From NCBI RefSeq assembly GCF_002699985.1, contig NZ_LKBT01000001.1, positions 372,001 to 436,000 of the forward strand: a stretch of 64,000 nucleotides of DNA. The letters are read 5' to 3'. Within the stretch, counting starts at the first letter, position 1, and each line of letters opens with the position of its first letter. Origin of the DNA: Pseudomonas sp. ICMP 561. Its GTDB lineage: Bacteria > Pseudomonadota > Gammaproteobacteria > Pseudomonadales > Pseudomonadaceae. The notes under the pieces were generated by a model. That model had not been told where the DNA came from, searched no databases, and saw only the letters and a list, made by a program, of their open reading frames with translations. A program made the position numbers and the translations under genes. This document shows, one piece after another, positions 43,359-52,846 of the stretch.

Positions 43359-44129
43359 GTGACTCCACTGATGATTACCCTGATGGTAGTAGCCGGCATT
43401 GCGCTCCTGATCGCGATCGGCTATCTCAACCATGTGGCAGAAAACTCCAAGCTGGATAAAGCGCGAACGAAGATCGAGCTCAGCGACCGACTGCGTCGCT
43501 GCACCGAAATTTCCGAAACGTTCCCGGGCCAACTGGTCACCCCTGCTTTAAAGCTGCTGATGACCCGTCTGGAACTCAACGTGGTACAGCGCATGCTGGC
43601 GCTGGATAAAAACAGCGCACAGCTCAAAACCCGCGTCGACGAGCTGAACACCCTGGTTGCACAAGGCGACGCCATTGCCGTGACCAACCCGGCCAGCCCG
43701 ATCCTCACCGAAGCCAAGGCCAAAGATGTTCGCTTTCTATTAGAAGCGCTGCATGGCCAGGTCACTCGCGCTGCACATGACGGATTTCTGCAAACCAGCG
43801 AAGCCAAGCACTGGATTCGCGAGATCCGCAATATTCTGGTGATGCTGCATATTGAATTCTTCAACAACCTGGGCCAGGCCGCACTGCAGCAGGACCAGCC
43901 TGGTCAGGCGCGTCTCGCGTTTGAACGCGGCGTGCAGTACCTGAAGAACCAGCCAGATCCTGTGACGTATCAAGCCGCATTGATAGCCATGGAAAAACAG
44001 CTGGCACGTGCCAACTCCATGGTACTGACCAACATTGCGCCAACCGCAGACGACGACAACGCTCTGACCGAAGGTCTGAAGGCGGACGACACCGAATCGG
44101 AATGGAAGAAGAAAGTCATCTACGACTGA
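43359..44129 (+). CDS. Membrane-anchored coiled-coil protein of unknown function
   Basis: 256 residues from a GTG at 43359 preceded by AGAGG; an ATG at 43371 in the same frame has worse spacing. Open codons further upstream run into the tRNA promoter and are not used. There is one N-terminal membrane segment (LMITLMVVAGIALLIAIGYLNHVA), then a cytoplasmic helical domain with a coiled-coil look (RTKIELSDRLRRCTEI; SAQLKTRVDELNTLV) and a TPR-like helical pair (AALQQDQPGQARLAFERGVQYL). The acidic tail ends KKKVIYD. I do not recognise a named family and assign no function. Similar proteins seem to be widely conserved in Pseudomonas. Confidence 0.75.
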   Translation: MTPLMITLMVVAGIALLIAIGYLNHVAENSKLDKARTKIELSDRLRRCTEISETFPGQLVTPALKLLMTRLELNVVQRMLALDKNSAQLKTRVDELNTLVAQGDAIAVTNPASPILTEAKAKDVRFLLEALHGQVTRAAHDGFLQTSEAKHWIREIRNILVMLHIEFFNNLGQAALQQDQPGQARLAFERGVQYLKNQPDPVTYQAALIAMEKQLARANSMVLTNIAPTADDDNALTEGLKADDTESEWKKKVIYD

Positions 44130-44177
44130 TAGACGACGGGTTGGCGCATACGCTTTGAGCGATGCGCCAACCAGGAC

Positions 44178-44660
44178 TCAACAGTCCGTTGCTTTCAGAA
44201 AGATCGCTGCCAATTGCTCAATGCCTGCCTGATCCTGCTCCGAAAAGCGCCCTACCTTCGGACTGTCCAGATCCAACACCCCAATCAAGCGTCCCTCTTT
44301 CACCAACGGCACCACCAGCTCGCTGTTCGATGCGCTGTCGCACGCAATGTGCCCCGGAAACTCATGCACGTCTTCGACACGCTGGGTTTGCAGACTTTGC
44401 GCAGCAGCGCCGCACACACCGCGGCCAAACGGGATGCGCACACACGCGATTTGCCCCTGAAACGGCCCCAGCACCAACTCTTCATCACGGTTGAGATAAA
44501 AGCCGGCCCAGTTCAGATCATCAATCTGGCTATACAAAAAAGCCGAGAACTGTGCGGCGTTGGCGATAAAGTCTTTCTCATCAGCCAATAGAGATTCCAG
44601 CTGAGCAGCCAACAGACCGTAGCCTTCCAGCCCGGCACCGGTGTTTTGCAAGTCAATCAT
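44178..44660 (-). CDS. msrC: Free methionine-(R)-sulfoxide reductase (GAF domain)
   Basis: 160 residues from ATG 44660. A single GAF domain with the three catalytic Cys at 73 (QIACVRIP), 83 (FGRGVCGAA) and 107 (HIACDSASNSELVVPL). The 10 and 24 residue spacing is that of E. coli fRMsr. It reduces free Met-R-sulfoxide using thioredoxin. Its start overlaps the stop of the upstream ATPase gene (ATGA), so the two are translationally coupled. Confidence 0.93.
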   Translation of the reverse strand: MIDLQNTGAGLEGYGLLAAQLESLLADEKDFIANAAQFSAFLYSQIDDLNWAGFYLNRDEELVLGPFQGQIACVRIPFGRGVCGAAAQSLQTQRVEDVHEFPGHIACDSASNSELVVPLVKEGRLIGVLDLDSPKVGRFSEQDQAGIEQLAAIFLKATDC

Positions 44661-45547
44661 GGTTGTTGCTCCAACAATTTCAAACCTACCCAATAACGTG
44701 CGAATTGATAGGCGCACCGCCCATTGCGGTTGCCCCGTCCGGTTGCCCAGCGGATCGCGTGCTTGTCCAGTTCCTCATCACGCTGCCAGCTCAGGCCGGC
44801 CGCCAGGGCAAGTTGCGTGATCCAGTGTTCCACTACGTTCAGGTAGTGCTCCTGAGTGAACGGGTAAAACGACAGCCACAGCCCAAAGCGATCCGACAGT
44901 GCAATCTTGTCTTCTACGGCCTCGCTTGGATGCAGTTCGCCATCGACTTGCTGCCAGTTGAGATTGTCGCTTTCCTTTTCCGGCACCAGATGACGACGGT
45001 TGGACGTGGCATAAAGCAGAACGTTGTCCGGAGCCTGCTCGAGAGAACCGTCGAGCACACTCTTCAGAACCCGGTAATCGCTCTCCCCTGCCTCGAAAGA
45101 CAGGTCATCGCAGAACAGCACAAAACGCTGCGGCAGCTTTTGCAGTTGCTCGACGACACGCGGCAGATCGCCCAGATGATCGCGCTCGATTTCGATCAGC
45201 CGCAGGCCCGCCTTCGCGTACTCGGCGAGTAGCGCACGGATCAGCGAAGACTTGCCTGTCCCACGCGAACCCCATAGCAAAGCATGGTTGGCCGGAAGAC
45301 CGTCGATGAACTGACGCGTATTGCGACCCAATTGTTCACGTTGCAGATCGACACCGATCAGATCAGACAAACGCATGTCGAGGCTGACTTCAAGCGGCAT
45401 CAGGTAACCGCTGCGGCCTTCACGAACCCAGCGCGCGGCCATGGAGTGCGACCAGTCGACCGCTTCCCGTGGCGCTGGCAGCAGCGGTTCAAGCCGCGCC
45501 AGTACGGCGTCGGCGCGTTCGAGAAAAGCATTCAAGCGAGAGTCCAC
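44657..45547 (-). CDS. DUF815-type AAA ATPase
   Basis: 296 residues. The central ATPase has Walker A WGSRGTGKSSLIRALL and Walker B FVLFCDDLSFE, with a sensor-like LLYATSNRRHLVPE stretch. This is the DUF815 family, a conserved cytoplasmic ATPase of uncertain role. Overlap with msrC by ATGA suggests a joint job in oxidised-methionine metabolism or simply an ancient operon. Confidence 0.9.
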   Translation of the reverse strand: MDSRLNAFLERADAVLARLEPLLPAPREAVDWSHSMAARWVREGRSGYLMPLEVSLDMRLSDLIGVDLQREQLGRNTRQFIDGLPANHALLWGSRGTGKSSLIRALLAEYAKAGLRLIEIERDHLGDLPRVVEQLQKLPQRFVLFCDDLSFEAGESDYRVLKSVLDGSLEQAPDNVLLYATSNRRHLVPEKESDNLNWQQVDGELHPSEAVEDKIALSDRFGLWLSFYPFTQEHYLNVVEHWITQLALAAGLSWQRDEELDKHAIRWATGRGNRNGRCAYQFARYWVGLKLLEQQP

Positions 45548-45582
45548 AATGGCTCCTTGATTAACACGCAGTAAACACGACG

Positions 45583-45672
45583 GGACTGGCCTGAGCAGTG
45601 AGGAAAGCGGTTCCGGTCACATCTGTAGATAAGATGTGCCAACGCCTTCACGGCTAATGCCAGTCCTACAAA
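45583..45672. repeat. Degenerate REP doublet
   Basis: The arms GGGACTGGCCTGAGCAGTGA and CACGGCTAATGCCAGTCCTA resemble a worn copy of the GGACCGGCTTTAGCCGG class. It lies upstream of sagS. Confidence 0.55.
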
Positions 45673-45772
45673 TATTCATTTCAATTCAGTTAACTATAAG
45701 TTGCTTGATGAGAGCCAGCGCCGATCAGCTATGCTTGCCCCCGCGAAGGACACCAGAAGTGGCAATACCCTC

Positions 45773-48115
45773 ATGGACATAGCGTTTACTCAACGGCTCT
45801 CGTATAAACAGGCCCGCCTGACCGTTTTGCTCGGCTTCATTCTGGGGATGTTGCTGAGCCTGATACAAATTGCCATCGATTATGCCAGCGAAGATGCGTC
45901 CATCAATCGTGAAATTCGCTCTCTGCTGGAAATCAGCCACAACCCGGCCTCACGCATTGCCTACAATATCGACGCCGAGCTGGCTCAGGAACTGACCCTG
46001 GGCCTGTTGCAATCCCCGGCGGTGGCGGGCGCCAGATTGACCGACAACAACAATGTGGTGCTTTCCAGCGTCGAACGCCCCTTCGCGCAAAGTCGCTACC
46101 GGTTTGTCAGCGACTTCCTGTTTGGCGAAAGCCGCCAGTTCGAAGACACCCTGAACCTGGCGCACTTACCCAACGAACCGATTGGCACGCTGCGCCTGAA
46201 CGTCGACACCTTTGCCTTCGGTAATCATTTCCTGCAGCGCTCGGGCATCACGCTGCTCAATGGCTTCATGCGCAGCCTGATTCTGGCGGGCGTGCTGACC
46301 CTGCTGTTCTACATGACACTGACCAAACCCCTGGTTGACGTGATACGGGCTCTGGCCACACGCGATTCAAGCAACCCTACTCCCACACCACTGCGATGCC
46401 CACCAAAGCACGAAAACGATGAAATCGGCGTACTGGTAGATGTCGCCAACCGCCAGTTTGCAAACATCGCTTCAGAACTGGCGCGGCGGGTTGAAGCCGA
46501 AGACCGCCTGACGGCACACCGCAATGAACTGGAAGACATCGTTTCAGCCCGTACCACTGAATTGAAGGCCAGCAACGAAAGGCTGAGCAAGTCCAATGAA
46601 GAGCTGAAAATCGCTCGCAGTACGGCGCTGGACATGGCTCAGGCCCGCACCGCGTTTCTGGCGAACATGAGCCATGAAATCCGCACGCCACTCAACGGGC
46701 TGCTAGGCATGCTCGCCCTGGCGCTGGACAGCCCCCTGAGCGCCGAACAGCGTCAGCAACTGTCGATTGCCCACGACTCGGGCAAGGTGCTGGTGGAACT
46801 GCTCAACGACATACTCGACATGTCCAAATTCAACGCGGGTCACTTGCAGGTCGAGCGCATCCCCTTCGATCTCGGCGCGTTGGTAGAGGACACCGCCAAC
46901 CTGCTGTCACAGAATGCGGCGCCCAGCGTCGAGCTGACCTGCTTCATTGATACGCAATTTCCGGCTCTGGTGGTGGGTGATCCGACACGGGTCCGACAAA
47001 TCGTCAGCAACCTGCTTTCAAACGCGCTGAAATTCACCCGTTTTGGTCGGGTGGATGTGCGACTGAGCAACTATCAAGATCCTGACACCCTGGAAAACAG
47101 CGTGCGCATTGAAGTGCGGGATACCGGCATCGGCATTGCCCAAGAAGCACAGGAGAGGATTTTCCAGCCTTTTACCCAGGCAGAAGCGGCGATTACCCGG
47201 CAATTTGGTGGCACCGGATTGGGTCTGGCTTTGACCCATAACCTGTGTGAAGCCATGTCAGGGCAATTGAGTATTCATTCGGAGTCAGGATTCGGCAGTC
47301 AATTCTGCGCAGACCTGCCACTGCCCATCCATCAGGCCACCATTACTCCGACGCCTCTAAAAGGCCGCGTCGTAGTTGTCAGCAACGCGGGCAGCGGGCT
47401 TGTTGAGCTACTGGGCAATTTGCTGCCTGAATGGGGTATCGATTTTCAGCGATGGAGCATGGATGACAATGTGCTGAATATGGACCCCAGGAGCAGTCCT
47501 GATCTGGTGATCACCGATTGCCCGGAATGCCTGTTTGGCATGCGCCCGACGATTGATGTGCCCATTCTGCTGGTGACTGCCTACGGCAACTTCATGCCAA
47601 GCGAACAGGTCAGCGCCCTCGCCCCCCTGCAGCAACATGCTCGACCGCTGGCACGCAATGCCCTTTATCAAAGCCTGTGTCGGATCCTGCAACCCGAGCA
47701 GATTCCCGACCGGGATACGGAAGCGGCCGACAGCAAGACCTTGCGCCCGGCCAAAATCCTGCTGGTGGAAGACAACCCGGTCAATCAATTGGTAGCCCGA
47801 GGGATACTGAGCAAACTGGGCTGTGAGGTGATTGTCAGCAGCCACGGCGGCGAAGCGCTGGAGCAGCTTGAACTTCACGAGTTCGATCTGGTGCTGATGG
47901 ACTGCAACATGCCGGTCATGGATGGCTACGAAGCCAGCCGCCAGATCCGCCAATGCGGACGCTGGCCACAACTGCCGATCATTGCGCTGACTGCCAATGC
48001 CATGCCCGAAGAGCGCGAACGCTGCCGGGCGGCAGGCATGAGTGATTATCTGGCCAAGCCGTTTCGCCGTTCCGATCTGGTCAGCCTGCTGGAACAGTGG
48101 CTACCGGTGAAATGA
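45773..48115 (+). CDS. sagS: SagS-like hybrid sensor histidine kinase/response regulator
   Basis: 780 residues from ATG 45773 (MDIAFTQRLSYKQARL), the start that matches what I recall of P. aeruginosa SagS; upstream in-frame ATGs (45701, 45731) are alternatives. There are two membrane segments (about 15-38 and 165-187) around a periplasmic sensor domain, then a linker coiled coil. The kinase core has H-box FLANMSHEIRTPLNG, N-box VSNLLSNALKFT and G-boxes DTGIGI and GTGLGL. A C-terminal receiver has LLVEDNPVNQ, phospho-Asp in VLMDCNMPVMDG and LAKPF. There is no HPt domain; SagS passes phosphate to HptB and promotes the switch to biofilm growth. The downstream order gpx-msrB-alaA-htpX supports the assignment. 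Confidence 0.85.
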   Translation: MDIAFTQRLSYKQARLTVLLGFILGMLLSLIQIAIDYASEDASINREIRSLLEISHNPASRIAYNIDAELAQELTLGLLQSPAVAGARLTDNNNVVLSSVERPFAQSRYRFVSDFLFGESRQFEDTLNLAHLPNEPIGTLRLNVDTFAFGNHFLQRSGITLLNGFMRSLILAGVLTLLFYMTLTKPLVDVIRALATRDSSNPTPTPLRCPPKHENDEIGVLVDVANRQFANIASELARRVEAEDRLTAHRNELEDIVSARTTELKASNERLSKSNEELKIARSTALDMAQARTAFLANMSHEIRTPLNGLLGMLALALDSPLSAEQRQQLSIAHDSGKVLVELLNDILDMSKFNAGHLQVERIPFDLGALVEDTANLLSQNAAPSVELTCFIDTQFPALVVGDPTRVRQIVSNLLSNALKFTRFGRVDVRLSNYQDPDTLENSVRIEVRDTGIGIAQEAQERIFQPFTQAEAAITRQFGGTGLGLALTHNLCEAMSGQLSIHSESGFGSQFCADLPLPIHQATITPTPLKGRVVVVSNAGSGLVELLGNLLPEWGIDFQRWSMDDNVLNMDPRSSPDLVITDCPECLFGMRPTIDVPILLVTAYGNFMPSEQVSALAPLQQHARPLARNALYQSLCRILQPEQIPDRDTEAADSKTLRPAKILLVEDNPVNQLVARGILSKLGCEVIVSSHGGEALEQLELHEFDLVLMDCNMPVMDGYEASRQIRQCGRWPQLPIIALTANAMPEERERCRAAGMSDYLAKPFRRSDLVSLLEQWLPVK

Positions 48116-48601
48116 CTATTTGAGCAGCGTCTCGATTTCGCTTTTCAGGTCCTCGGGCTTGGTCAGCGGTGCGAAACGTTTGACCAACTGACCGTCCTTG
48201 CCAATGAGAAACTTGGTGAAGTTCCACTTGATGCGCTCGGACCCGAGTAAACCCGGCGCCAGCTTCTTCAACTGGACGAACAACGGGTGGGCATTGCTGC
48301 CATTGACATCGATTTTCTTGAACAGCGGAAAACTTACCCCGAAATTCAGCTCACAGAATTCCGAAATAGCCCCTTCGTTGCCCGGCTCCTGCTTGCCAAA
48401 CTGATTGCAGGGAAAGCCCAGCACGACCAGCCCCTGATCCTTGTAGTCCTGCCAGAGCTTTTCAAGCCCTTCGTACTGCGGGGTAAAACCGCACTTGCTT
48501 GCGGTATTGACCACCAGCACAGCCTTGCCGGAAAAGTCGGCGAGGGTTTTCGATTCACCCTTGATCGTCGTAACCGGAATGCTCAGCAGATTGGCGCTCA
48601 T
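48116..48601 (-). CDS. gpx: Thiol (glutathione-type) peroxidase
   Basis: 161 residues from ATG 48601. The frame is open upstream, but [15 protein letters not shown] is the normal beginning. Peroxidatic Cys37 ([15 protein letters not shown]), the second motif [15 protein letters not shown] with a Cys typical of the thioredoxin-dependent type, and [12 protein letters not shown] are all present. It reduces organic and hydrogen peroxides. It is convergent with sagS, with abutting stops. Confidence 0.92.
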   Translation of the reverse strand: MSANLLSIPVTTIKGESKTLADFSGKAVLVVNTASKCGFTPQYEGLEKLWQDYKDQGLVVLGFPCNQFGKQEPGNEGAISEFCELNFGVSFPLFKKIDVNGSNAHPLFVQLKKLAPGLLGSERIKWNFTKFLIGKDGQLVKRFAPLTKPEDLKSEIETLLK

Positions 48602-48926
48602 GACAGTGATCCTTGATGAAAAGCGGGTCCTGAAATTAGCGCGCCATTGACTGGCGCGCATCTCAATTTCCGGGAGTGATGGAGGCTTATAAGTGGCTTT
48701 GACCGTGGCACGGCTTATGCGGCCGTTTGCGATCAATTTGGGAGATTCTATGTTGGCCTGCAATCCGTAGGACCGGCTTTAGCCGGGAGAGCGCTATTTC
48801 TGCCGAAGAATATTTGGTGAATGTACCTACGCCCTCCCGGCTAAAGCCGGTCCTACGGCCCCTTCGTTTGCTTCGCGACAGCGCGGTGTCAGTGACACCG
48901 GGCCGGTCCCTACAGGAAATCAGGCT
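48602..48926. other. Spacer with REP doublet between gpx and msrB
   Basis: A REPIN of the GGACCGGCTTTAGCCGGGAGG class occupies 48765-48858. It is followed by a flanking motif (CGGTGTCAGTGACACCGGGC) that also accompanies REPINs elsewhere in the window. No coding frame is supported. Confidence 0.8.
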
Positions 48927-49322
48927 TCAGACGCGCGGCACCAAGTCCAGGCACACCGAGTTGATGCAGTAACGCAGGCCAGTGGGCGGTGGGCCATCAG
49001 GGAATACGTGACCCAGATGCGCGTCACATTTGGCGCAAACCACTTCAGTGCGAATCATGCCGTGGCTGACATCGCGCACTTCGACCACTGCGCTGCCTTC
49101 GAGCGGCGCGTAGAAACTCGGCCAGCCGCAACCGGAATCAAACTTGGTAGAAGAGTCAAACAGCGGCTCGTTGCAACAGATGCAATGATAGACGCCATCG
49201 GTTTTGGTGCTGTTGTATTTACCGGAGAACGGACGTTCGGTGCCCTTGAGGCGGCAAACGTTGTACTGCTCCGGGTCAAGCATGGCTCGCCATTCTTCCA
49301 GCGTCTTGTCCAACTTTTCCAC
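48927..49322 (-). CDS. msrB: Peptide methionine-(R)-sulfoxide reductase MsrB
   Basis: 131 residues from a GTG at 49320-49322, chosen because GGAGG lies 8 bases before it and the length matches MsrB; the open frame continues upstream without a ribosome site. The two Zn-binding CxxC pairs are Cys47/Cys50 and Cys96/Cys99. The active-site Cys119 is in [11 protein letters not shown]. An additional Cys65 lies in DSGCGWPS, where some MsrB proteins place the resolving Cys. It repairs Met-R-sulfoxide in proteins with thioredoxin. Confidence 0.93.
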   Translation of the reverse strand: MEKLDKTLEEWRAMLDPEQYNVCRLKGTERPFSGKYNSTKTDGVYHCICCNEPLFDSSTKFDSGCGWPSFYAPLEGSAVVEVRDVSHGMIRTEVVCAKCDAHLGHVFPDGPPPTGLRYCINSVCLDLVPRV

Positions 49323-49514
49323 AGGTACACCTCCGCAGTCGAAAAAGCCTGATCTGTATCTTCTCCACAGATCAGGTGGCACGTATCATTGCGCCTCATT
49401 AGGCGCCAGTCTGTCACTCACGTTTCGACCATACAAACTCATTTTTACGGCGTCATACCCGACGAACCAGATTTCCAGCTCGCTACGGCTCGTCCATTTT
49501 CGGGATCAATCACC

Positions 49515-50726
49515 ATGCAGTTCAGCAAATCGAACAAGCTCGCCAACGTCTGCTATGACATTCGCGGCCCAGTGCTCAAGCACGCCAAACGCCTGGAAGA
49601 GGAAGGCCATCGCATCCTCAAGCTGAACATCGGCAACCCTGCGCCATTTGGTTTCGAAGCGCCGGACGAAATTCTGCAGGACGTGATCCGCAACCTGCCG
49701 ACCGCTCAAGGCTACAGCGACTCCAAAGGCCTGTTCAGTGCGCGCAAGGCCGTTATGCAGTATTACCAGCAGAAGCAGGTTGAAGGCGTCGGCATCGAAG
49801 ACATCTACCTGGGCAACGGCGTCTCCGAGCTGATCGTGATGTCGATGCAGGCATTGCTCAACAATGGCGATGAAGTACTGATCCCGGCTCCAGACTATCC
49901 GCTGTGGACAGCTGCCGTCAGTCTGGCCGGCGGCAACCCGGTGCACTATCTGTGTGACGAGCAAGCCAACTGGTGGCCTGATCTGGCCGATATCAAGGCC
50001 AAGATCACCCCGAACACCAAAGCCATGGTGATCATCAACCCGAACAACCCGACCGGTGCCGTGTACTCCAAAGAAGTACTGGAAGGCATGCTCGAACTGG
50101 CGCGCCAGCATAATCTCGTGGTCTTTTCCGACGAGATCTACGACAAGATTCTCTATGACGATGCCGTGCACATCTGCACTGCCTCGCTGGCACCCGATCT
50201 GCTGTGCCTGACGTTCAACGGCCTGTCCAAATCCTATCGCGTGGCAGGCTTCCGCTCCGGCTGGGTCGCCATCTCCGGCCCTAAACACAACGCGCAAAGC
50301 TACATCGAAGGCATCGACATCCTGGCCAATATGCGCCTGTGCGCCAACGTGCCGAGCCAACACGCCATTCAAACCGCGCTGGGCGGCTACCAGAGCATCA
50401 ACGATCTGGTTCTGCCTCCAGGCCGCTTGCTGGAGCAACGCAACCGCACCTGGGAACTGCTCAACGACATTCCCGGCGTCAGCTGCGTGAAGCCGATGGG
50501 CGCACTTTATGCGTTCCCGCGGATCGATCCGAAGGTCTGCCCGATCCACAACGACGAGAAGTTCGCCCTTGACCTGCTCCTGTCGGAAAAGCTGCTGATC
50601 GTTCAAGGCACTGCCTTCAACTGGCCATGGCCTGATCACTTCCGCGTGGTCACCCTGCCGCGCGTCGACGACCTGGATCAGGCCATTGGTCGCATCGGCA
50701 ACTTCCTGAAGACCTATCGTCAGTAA
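49515..50726 (+). CDS. alaA: Alanine aminotransferase AlaA-type (PLP-dependent, class I/II)
   Basis: 403 residues from ATG 49515 (MQFSKSNKLANVCYDIRGPV). It follows E. coli AlaA (YfbQ) closely: LKLNIGNPAPFGFEAPDEIL, NLPTAQGYSDSKGL, INPNNPTGAVYSKE, PLP-Lys in NGLSKSYRVAGFRSGW, and AFNWPWPDHFRVVTLPRV. It converts pyruvate and glutamate to alanine and 2-oxoglutarate. The longer upstream frame is not used. Confidence 0.95.
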   Translation: MQFSKSNKLANVCYDIRGPVLKHAKRLEEEGHRILKLNIGNPAPFGFEAPDEILQDVIRNLPTAQGYSDSKGLFSARKAVMQYYQQKQVEGVGIEDIYLGNGVSELIVMSMQALLNNGDEVLIPAPDYPLWTAAVSLAGGNPVHYLCDEQANWWPDLADIKAKITPNTKAMVIINPNNPTGAVYSKEVLEGMLELARQHNLVVFSDEIYDKILYDDAVHICTASLAPDLLCLTFNGLSKSYRVAGFRSGWVAISGPKHNAQSYIEGIDILANMRLCANVPSQHAIQTALGGYQSINDLVLPPGRLLEQRNRTWELLNDIPGVSCVKPMGALYAFPRIDPKVCPIHNDEKFALDLLLSEKLLIVQGTAFNWPWPDHFRVVTLPRVDDLDQAIGRIGNFLKTYRQ

Positions 50727-51038
50727 CCCCAGGACCCGCTGCGGCGCATAAACTGCGCCCGACGGGAATTCCTGCCCTCTCTTTGCGGTCATAGCGATTC
50801 CTGAGCAAGGGATCGCTTTTGCTGTGGCCGCGTTCGTGCCGCAATACAAAAAAACAATCTGCGCGTAACAGCGTTCAGAGCCAGCCGCTCTGGGCCGGAA
50901 CCTGTTTGCCTAAAGCGAATGCTACTGGTTCGCGCCGGACGACACAGTTTGAAATAGTCGCCAGGTTGAATAGCCGCTGACATCACCTTATATACCCCGC
51001 AACGCGTTACATATTCGTCACAGGAGAACATCCAAACC
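50727..51038. other. Intergenic region alaA-htpX
   Basis: It holds a terminator-like hairpin (about 50790-50820, AGCGATTCC / GGGATCGCT plus T residues) that probably ends alaA, and the htpX promoter candidate at 50966-50994. There is no gene. Confidence 0.6.
50966..50994 (+). promoter_or_regulatory. Promoter candidate of htpX
   Basis: TTGAAT, 17 bases, TATATA, about 45 bases before the htpX ATG, and followed by CCCCGC. Confidence 0.5.
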
Positions 51039-51926
51039 ATGATGCGCATTTTGCTGTTTTTGGCCACTAACCTGGCGGTCGTGCTGATTGCCAGCATCAC
51101 CCTGAGCCTTTTTGGCTTCAACGGGTTCATGGCGGCCAATGGGGTTGATCTGAACCTCAATCAGCTGCTGATCTTCTGCGCTGTATTTGGTTTCGCCGGC
51201 TCGCTGTTCTCGCTGTTCATCTCCAAGTGGATGGCGAAAATGAGCACCGGCACCCAGATCATCACCCAGCCGCGTACCCGCCATGAACAATGGCTGGTAC
51301 AAACCGTCGAGCAACTGTCCCGCGACGCTGGTATCAAGATGCCGGAAGTCGGGATCTTCCCTGCCTACGAAGCCAACGCTTTCGCCACAGGCTGGAACAA
51401 GAATGATGCACTGGTCGCTGTCAGCCAGGGTCTGCTGGAGCGCTTCTCACCTGATGAGGTGAAAGCGGTACTGGCCCACGAAATCGGCCACGTTGCCAAT
51501 GGCGACATGGTGACTCTGGCGCTGGTGCAGGGCGTGGTGAACACCTTTGTAATGTTCTTCGCCCGCATCATCGGTAACTTCGTCGACAAGGTGATCTTCA
51601 AAACCGAAAACGGTCAGGGCATTGCTTACTACGTGACGACGATCTTTGCCGAACTGGTTCTGGGCTTCCTGGCCAGCGCCATCGTCATGTGGTTCTCGCG
51701 CAAACGCGAATACCGCGCTGACGAAGCCGGTGCCCGACTGGCAGGCACCAGCGCCATGATCGGTGCCCTGCAACGCCTGCGCTCCGAACAGGGCGTGCCG
51801 GTGCAGATGCCTGACAGCCTGACGGCGTTCGGCATCAACGGTGGCCTGAAGAGCGGTCTGGCTGCGCTGTTCATGAGCCACCCGGCTCTGGAAGATCGTA
51901 TCGAGGCACTGCGCCGCCGCGGTTGA
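51039..51926 (+). CDS. htpX: Membrane zinc metalloprotease HtpX
   Basis: 295 residues with four membrane segments: two at the N-terminus (about 4-26 and 40-62) and two after the active site (about 160-182 and 195-215). The zinc motif HEIGH is at 147-151, with the third ligand region [12 protein letters not shown]. HtpX degrades damaged membrane proteins under envelope or heat stress. CAGGAGAA precedes the ATG. Confidence 0.97.
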   Translation: MMRILLFLATNLAVVLIASITLSLFGFNGFMAANGVDLNLNQLLIFCAVFGFAGSLFSLFISKWMAKMSTGTQIITQPRTRHEQWLVQTVEQLSRDAGIKMPEVGIFPAYEANAFATGWNKNDALVAVSQGLLERFSPDEVKAVLAHEIGHVANGDMVTLALVQGVVNTFVMFFARIIGNFVDKVIFKTENGQGIAYYVTTIFAELVLGFLASAIVMWFSRKREYRADEAGARLAGTSAMIGALQRLRSEQGVPVQMPDSLTAFGINGGLKSGLAALFMSHPALEDRIEALRRRG

Positions 51927-51934
51927 TCAACCTG

Positions 51935-51970
51935 CATAAAAAAACCGGCCTTAGTGCCGGTTTTTTTATG
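51935..51970 (+). terminator. Intrinsic terminator of htpX
   Basis: The stem AACCGGC/GCCGGTT around TTAGT has an A-tract before and TTTTTTT after. It may act in both directions. Confidence 0.9.
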
Positions 51971-51981
51971 CGAGTAAATAA

Positions 51982-52057
51982 CCTGTAGGAGCTGCCGAAG
52001 GCTGCGAGGCATTCATCCTGACATACCGCCATCGCAGCCTTCGGCAGCTCCTACAGG
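51982..52057. repeat. REP doublet (REPIN), GAGCTGCCGAAGGCTGCGA class
   Basis: Second copy of this class, between the htpX terminator and tpm. Confidence 0.9.
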
Positions 52058-52086
52058 TCAATCGTTTGCCGCACATCAGCGCCTTT

Positions 52087-52743
52087 TCAACGTCGAACCA
52101 AACGATAAACCCGCTCTTCCAGGCGTTCCACACCGCGCTGCTCAAATTTCACGCTGCCCTTGAGAACATCGCTGGTCTGCAATATGTCCAGTTCCCAGCC
52201 CTCGGCCATCAATCGCTGCACCTCCTCGTCCGGAACAGAGAACGGCGGCCCATCAATCTTTGCCTGATCGTAATCCAGCGTAATCAGCAGCCCTTGGCAT
52301 TCAGCAGGCAATACCGACGCCAGGTGTGCGACATATCGCTCACGCATCGCAGGCGGCAAGGCAATCAATGCGGCGCGATCATAAAGCGCCGTACACCCCG
52401 CTACATCCTCAGCCCGCAACGCAAAGAAGTCACCGCACCACAACTCAATCCCTGCGCAGCCGTACACTTTGAACGCGCCACGCTGGCTGATGATAGGTTC
52501 AATGCGTTGCTCACTGAAAAACGCCTGGACCGCTTTTTCCGACAGCTCGACACCCAATACCTTATGCCCCTGCTCCGCCAGCCAGACCAGATCAAGGCTC
52601 TTGCCGCATAAGGGCACCAAAACACGTCCATCCTTCCCGACCGCCAGTTCCGGCCAGAACTGCTGAAGCAAGGGGTTCGCTTGTTGCTGATGGAAACCAA
52701 TCTGGTTGGCCGCCCACCGCTCGTGCCAAAATTCGGCCTGCAT
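52087..52743 (-). CDS. tpm: Thiopurine S-methyltransferase
   Basis: A 218-residue SAM-dependent methyltransferase with the bacterial TPMT opening [19 protein letters not shown], followed by [21 protein letters not shown] and [15 protein letters not shown] (the SAM site), and [17 protein letters not shown]. In pseudomonads the enzyme methylates selenium and tellurium oxyanion products and aromatic thiols. It is divergent from the dioxygenase gene at 52847. Confidence 0.96.
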   Translation of the reverse strand: MQAEFWHERWAANQIGFHQQQANPLLQQFWPELAVGKDGRVLVPLCGKSLDLVWLAEQGHKVLGVELSEKAVQAFFSEQRIEPIISQRGAFKVYGCAGIELWCGDFFALRAEDVAGCTALYDRAALIALPPAMRERYVAHLASVLPAECQGLLITLDYDQAKIDGPPFSVPDEEVQRLMAEGWELDILQTSDVLKGSVKFEQRGVERLEERVYRLVRR

Positions 52744-52846
52744 GAATACTCCTCATAATTCGATTAAAAGGCGCTAAAACTTATATTAGATTTAGATCAA
52801 TGATCTGACTGAAGATGGCGTCATCTTAACGTTCAGGACGCCCGCT

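Noticed and set aside
49506..50849. 447-codon open frame on the minus strand
   Set aside because: It is antisense to alaA, which matches its family from end to end.
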